Program-made: the position numbers and the translations under genes | NCBI RefSeq assembly: GCF_018403185.1 | Contig: NZ_BOSE01000007.1 | Coordinates: 275,101-339,100 of the forward strand | Source: Paenibacillus montaniterrae | GTDB taxonomy: Bacteria; Bacillota; Bacilli; Paenibacillales; Paenibacillaceae | DNA length: 64,000 nt | Direction of reading: 5' to 3' | Notes under the pieces: generated by a model | What the model was told of the DNA's origin: nothing | Database searches by the model: none | Seen by the model: only the letters and a program-made list of their open reading frames with translations | Part shown: in pieces, positions 61,078-64,000 of the stretch | Numbering within the stretch: the first letter of the stretch is position 1 | Layout: every line of letters starts with the position of its first letter

Positions 61078-61368
61078 TCAGTAGATGTATTGATGAATCC
61101 ATAATCTAAAGATAAGTGTCAAACATATTGTTATTCCTATAATAACTTGCCCCATTACTCTAAATCGGGTATATTTTATCAAATAATAAACCACACTCGA
61201 TGATAATAAAATGATTATTCCATTGATCATTACGGTCAGAGGAAAAGTAATGATTCTTACTATTCCGCTGATAGGATATATGAAAAATAATAATATCTCT
61301 ATTAGTATGAGAGGACTTATAAGTAACATGAAGTAATAAAAATAACTTTTATATTTCCTTTCCTCCAC
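61078..61368 (-). CDS. Hypothetical membrane protein
   Basis: This 96-residue protein starts at GTG 61368 (AAGGTG upstream). It has three hydrophobic helices (YYFMLLISPLILIEILLFF, ITFPLTVMINGIIILLSS, QVIIGITICLTLIFRLWI). Family unknown. It is a single-gene unit between repeat elements. Confidence 0.62.
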   Translation of the reverse strand: MEERKYKSYFYYFMLLISPLILIEILLFFIYPISGIVRIITFPLTVMINGIIILLSSSVVYYLIKYTRFRVMGQVIIGITICLTLIFRLWIHQYIY

Positions 61369-61396
61369 TGAATCACCTTCTTAACCTATTAATGCA

Positions 61397-61507
61397 ATTA
61401 CACATACACGAAGTCCGACGGACTCGGACATGTCTGGTCATTTATGCCTCTCCGAACCCCCTCATCTGGACCGAGGGCGAAAGCCCGATGCATGAATTAT
61501 GTTAGAT
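61397..61507 (-). repeat. Cassette-type repeat element
   Basis: AATTACACATACACGAAGTCCG and, at the other end, GCCCGATGCATGAATTATG followed by TTAGATGG. CCGACGGACTCGG and GAGGGCGAAAGCCC are extra inner stems. The ~260 bp to the next gene contain a short coding-like remnant only. Confidence 0.68.
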
Positions 61508-61611
61508 GGTGTTGCTGGCTCCTTCGAATCACTCGGGATAATTTTCAGATGCTTCTATCAGTCTATTCTCTTCGTCTAAAGCTTTTAATATTCTGTCTAT
61601 ATCACTAAATT

Positions 61612-61728
61612 CCCGATAACGTTCTTGCATTCACGAGCCTACAGTAGGTTGTAACATGAATCAGCTTCTCTGCCAACATCACTAGTGACCAAGGAGCGAA
61701 TGCTACGTTACGAATTCAGTGTTAGCTG
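61612..61728 (-). repeat. Cassette-type repeat element, near-complete copy
   Basis: On the minus strand it runs from CTAACACTGAATTCGTAACG through GCATTCGCTCCTTGGTCACT, AGTGATGTTGGCAGAGAAGC and TGATTCATGTTACAACC to GGCTCGTGAATGCAAGAACG plus TTATCGGG. The ends pair as TAAC…ATTCG / CG-GAAT…GTTA with unpaired spacers. This is the arrangement of an integron attC site, though the core does not exactly match RYYYAAC/GTTRRRY. Confidence 0.8.
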
Positions 61729-61775
61729 AAGTCGTCGCTCCCTTGAAATATCTCTCACAATCGATGATTTCCCTT

Positions 61776-62231
61776 CTAATTTGTGTCACCCATGTAACAT
61801 CCCTTTTGATGTCTATTCATTATTTTCTCCGATAACTTACTTGGATAAATTCTTAATTTATTTAGGCTATCTATTTCAATCCACTCGACACCTACTTGAT
61901 TATTATCTGGATTCGTTCCTATAAATTTCTCTACTGATTCTTTGATTCTACATTCAAAATAGAACTCTACTTGATGCACATCATAATCCCATTCTGCAAA
62001 TTCATGATTCTTGCCTATATATTCTCTAATGTAAACAATATCTCCTACTACCACTTCACAACCCAATTCTTCATTACATTCCCTTTCGACAGTTACCTTT
62101 AATTCTTCTCCTTTTTCTTGTCCACCACCCGGGAAAAGATAGAAAAATCCCTGCTCATCTTGATTTCTTGTTAAAAGTAATTGATTATTTTCAATAATAA
62201 TTGCTTTTGCTGAATTTCTTATAGGTTTCAT
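61776..62231 (-). CDS. Nudix hydrolase
   Basis: This 151-residue protein starts at ATG 62231 (AGGAG upstream). It opens AKAIIIENNQLLLTRNQDEQG and has the Nudix box GGGQEKGEELKVTVERECNEELG at ~35-57. The box is complete. The FFYLFPGGG lead and late VGVEWIEIDSLNKLRIYP are typical of the common MutT-like subgroup in Bacillales. Flanked by a repeat element on each side, it forms one clean cassette-like unit. Confidence 0.92.
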   Translation of the reverse strand: MKPIRNSAKAIIIENNQLLLTRNQDEQGFFYLFPGGGQEKGEELKVTVERECNEELGCEVVVGDIVYIREYIGKNHEFAEWDYDVHQVEFYFECRIKESVEKFIGTNPDNNQVGVEWIEIDSLNKLRIYPSKLSEKIMNRHQKGCYMGDTN

Positions 62232-62241
62232 TTTATTCTCC

Positions 62242-62303
62242 TGTACGAAGCATCACCAGTGACTGAGGAGCGTATGCCACGATGCGTGAAGGCTGTGTTA
62301 TGT
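62242..62303 (-). repeat. Cassette-type repeat element
   Basis: CATCACCAGTGACTGAGGAG, CGTATGCCACGATGCGTGAA and GGCTGTGTTATG match the right half of the consensus; the left half is absent. The next stop is at 62298, inside the arm. Confidence 0.75.
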
Positions 62304-62618
62304 TTTAACTTGACTTAAAAACACGAATATTATTAGTGTTATTAGAATAATCTCTAAAATTAATATTAATATTCGTAAACTCTTTTTCGATTTTTTCTGT
62401 AAATATATCTGATCATATCTAGCAATCGATGAACATATAATACAAACTCCCGTACAGATTATAAATATTGAACTATAAACTATATCGTTTATCTTATTAA
62501 ATGAGTAAGGGATAAAAAGAATGAAGACCATAATAAATGAAGTAAACAAAATGCATACTGAAATCTTTCCTAGTAAAGATAGATTTAAAAAATCTTGTTT
62601 GGTTTTTAATCTTAGCAT
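62298..62618 (-). CDS. Hypothetical membrane protein
   Basis: This 106-residue protein is read from ATG 62618 (AAGGAT upstream). It has three hydrophobic helices (ISVCILFTSFIMVFILFIPY, SSIFIICTGVCIICSS, ILILILEIILITLIIFVFL). Family unknown. Its stop codon (TTAA in the arm GTTATGTTTTAA) lies at the edge of the repeat element. Confidence 0.62.
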   Translation of the reverse strand: MLRLKTKQDFLNLSLLGKISVCILFTSFIMVFILFIPYSFNKINDIVYSSIFIICTGVCIICSSIARYDQIYLQKKSKKSLRILILILEIILITLIIFVFLSQVKT

Positions 62619-62657
62619 ATGATCATCCTTCAAAGAGATTTTTGCTTTCGAAAGATA

Positions 62658-62823
62658 TCGTCTAACGTACTTGCTTCAATAAACACAAAAGGCTTAAGTG
62701 GGTTGCAGCACAACGGATAGTAGACTTAGCCTTGCAGGGTCACATGAATAAACTTATCTGCCAAAAGCACACCGCCACAGTAATCGAGGAGCGTATGCGA
62801 CGTTGCTTTAATTCAGTGTTTTA
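62658..62823 (-). repeat. Cassette-type repeat element, longest copy
   Basis: Plus-strand order: TCTAACGTACTTGCTTCAAT, AGGCTTAAGTGGGTTGCAGC, ACAACGGATAGTAGACTTAG, CCTTGCAGGGTCACATGAAT, AAACTTATCTGCCAAAAGCA, CCACAGTAATCGAGGAGCGT, ATGCGACGTTGCTTTAATTC, AGTGTTTTA. AGGCTTAAGT and ACTTAGCCT are an inner inverted pair. Confidence 0.8.
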
Positions 62824-63574
62824 AGATGTGGCTGCCTTCTTCGAGCCCCTCACAATATCTTTTTATATTTGCTAAAATTTCCATCCCCAAACGTAAAATA
62901 TTCAAAGCACAATCTACCTCTTTTTCGTCTGGGTAATAATCATAAACACTGTTAAGAAATCTCTCAAACATAGACTTTAGATCCATGTTCCTGAGTTCAT
63001 TAATAGCCTCTACTTTGCTTAACCTCCATACACGAATAGGGTCATTACCCTCAATTATCAAACAGTTTTTTAAAGTAGGCCATATTTTAGTAATCATCAA
63101 TCTAGTATTCTGGGACAAACGATTCCCACCGTGATCTAACAAACTTTCATATGCAAATCTTGGAAAAACATCAATTGATCTTATTGATTTAATTGAATTC
63201 TCTCTTATCTGTTCGGGTGGCATATCTGGGATAAAATTTTCACCATATATTACTTCATAGGTTCCACTTACAAAACCTGCATAATTCTTAGGCAGTGATT
63301 TGCCTATAATATCACATTGAATATACCGAAAAGGGGTCACGTCAATCTTGGCTAACTCTTTATGAATATCGTAATATTTTCCTAAATCCAGGTTAGTGAC
63401 ATTCATTAACAATTTAATATCTATATCACTGCAACCGGGAATAAAGTCACCAGTTATTACTGAACCATGAATGATAATTCCTATAAGCTGATTTTTAGTG
63501 TGTTTGTAATATACATTTGCCGCTTGTTCAATTATCGGTTTTGCTTCTCCTTCAATATTCTGCAATGAAAACAT
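62813..63574 (-). CDS. Nucleotidyltransferase-domain protein (ANT-like)
   Basis: This 253-residue protein starts at ATG 63574 (AAAGGAG upstream). The NTase motif IIHGSVITGDFIPGCSDIDI at ~33-52 has GS and the two catalytic Asp. A third acidic residue is likely in KIDVTPFRYIQCDI. The C-terminal helical half (LMITKIWPTLKNCLIIEGND) resembles aminoglycoside adenylyltransferases such as AadA/ANT(9). Drug modification is possible but unproven. Its stop lies inside the repeat element at 62658-62823. Confidence 0.8.
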   Translation of the reverse strand: MFSLQNIEGEAKPIIEQAANVYYKHTKNQLIGIIIHGSVITGDFIPGCSDIDIKLLMNVTNLDLGKYYDIHKELAKIDVTPFRYIQCDIIGKSLPKNYAGFVSGTYEVIYGENFIPDMPPEQIRENSIKSIRSIDVFPRFAYESLLDHGGNRLSQNTRLMITKIWPTLKNCLIIEGNDPIRVWRLSKVEAINELRNMDLKSMFERFLNSVYDYYPDEKEVDCALNILRLGMEILANIKRYCEGLEEGSHILKH

Positions 63575-63596
63575 ATACTTGTATCTCCTTTGAAAG

Positions 63597-63730
63597 ACTT
63601 AAGTGAAGCGCAACGGGTCGTAAACTTAACCTTGCAGGGTAGGTACTTGAATCAGCTTCTCTATCAAAAGCAAAAAGCATCACCAGTGATCAAAGAGCGC
63701 ATGCGAAGATGCATTAATGTGGTCTTATAC
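63597..63730 (-). repeat. Cassette-type repeat element, long copy
   Basis: ACTTAAGTGAAGCGCAACGG, CTTAACCTTGCAGGG, TTGAATCAGCTTCTC, AAAGCATCACCAGTGATCAA, AGAGCGCATGCGAAGATGCA and TTAATGTGGTCTTATAC follow the same order as the 62658 copy. It is the last element before the IS200/IS605-like end. Confidence 0.78.
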
Positions 63731-63869
63731 GAAGTATTCGCTTAGTTGAACACACAATCATAAAAGTTTGAATGTAGTTAAATAGTTATTCTTCATTCTT
63801 CTAATAAATTATTTAAATGATTGGGTATTCCGGGTTGAGATTTCACTTGCAATACCTTGTCTCCAATAT

Positions 63870-64000
63870 AAATTTGAACCTCTCATGACTAAAGTCACGA
63901 GATTCTTGGGTAGTCTCTTCTAACGAAGAGAAATTCACCAAGCTAACCCTGTCGTTCCGACAGTTCGTGTAAGAATTACACAGCAAGAAGTCTTTTGCCT
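63870..64000 (-). mobile_element. Right end of an IS200/IS605-family element (continues outside the window)
   Basis: Read on the minus strand, the stretch contains CTGTCGGAACGACAG (stem), CTCTTCGTTAGAAGAG (stem), CAAGAATCTCGTGACTTTAG and a final GACTTTAGTC-type imperfect palindrome followed by GAGGTTCAA. This order is typical of the 3' region and right end of tnpB-carrying IS200/IS605 elements. Their transposase gene would lie beyond 64000. No TnpB coding sequence is visible here. The rest of 63731-63869 shows no gene. Confidence 0.7.
63875..64000 (-). ncRNA. Putative omega-RNA (reRNA) 3' part of a TnpB element
   Basis: The stems described for the element end would form the scaffold of the TnpB guide RNA, which in this family ends at the right end (…GGTTCAA) and reads into flanking DNA. 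The guide would therefore be the ~16-20 nt below 63875, starting ATTTATATTGG. Confidence 0.5.

Noticed and set aside
63760..63869. Possible tRNA or rRNA edge near the window end
   Set aside because: No cloverleaf or 16S/23S-type sequence; the structured part fits an IS200/IS605 end instead.

Overview
The window looks like chromosomal DNA of a spore-forming Firmicute, most likely Paenibacillaceae. The reasons are moderate-to-low GC, strong AGGAGG-type ribosome binding sites, frequent TTG/GTG starts, collagen-like spore-surface proteins, and YnzC/DUF896, Hsp33, BlaI/BlaR1-type, DinB, DedA and VanZ families. No rRNA, tRNA, CRISPR array, phage module or intact transposase is visible.

Region 1 (1-8.4 kb) is a spore-surface cluster. 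Five collagen-like genes (Gly-Pro-Thr repeats plus a shared ~150-residue C-terminal domain) lie in tandem on the minus strand, the first cut by the window edge. They face a divergent sixth gene on the plus strand, which has an Arg/Cys-rich head, about seventeen near-identical 45/54-bp repeats and a different jelly-roll-like tail.

Region 2 (8.7-41.3 kb) is almost entirely minus strand. It is a mosaic of small one- or two-gene units: PhzF, an aminoglycoside-type kinase, a CPBP protease, GNAT acetyltransferases, Nudix hydrolases, VOC proteins, methyltransferases, DinB, effector-binding proteins, a metallo-beta-lactamase-fold enzyme and lipoproteins. Operons stand out: a BlaI-type repressor with an M56 peptidase; PAP2, a truncated MGDG-synthase-like gene and DedA (envelope lipids); and an Rrf2 regulator, a DHA2 drug exporter and a small membrane protein. 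Many gene fragments lie between intact genes (amidohydrolase, START, HAD, DinB, Nudix and histidine phosphatase pieces). A type I toxin-like locus (Hol-Tox family) appears to have lost most of its toxin.

Region 3 (41.5-44.6 kb) is the only plus-strand block: a MarR regulator with palindromic operators, a luciferase-like monooxygenase, a monooxygenase fragment, ynzC and an hslO (Hsp33) gene that lacks the usual linker segment.

Region 4 (44.6-63.8 kb) is minus strand again and is the most unusual part. Mostly single, unrelated genes (GNATs, Nudix, nucleotidyltransferase, MORN protein, serine hydrolase, GT39 glycosyltransferase, many small membrane proteins) are separated by a dispersed imperfect inverted-repeat element of up to ~170 bp. 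Its arms resemble integron attC sites: complementary TAAC/GTTA ends with a gene stop codon at one side and the next gene start at the other. The layout suggests a gene-cassette array without a visible integrase. A second dispersed repeat, a 43-49 nt perfect or near-perfect hairpin, occurs four times. The window ends in what looks like the right end and omega-RNA region of an IS200/IS605-family element.
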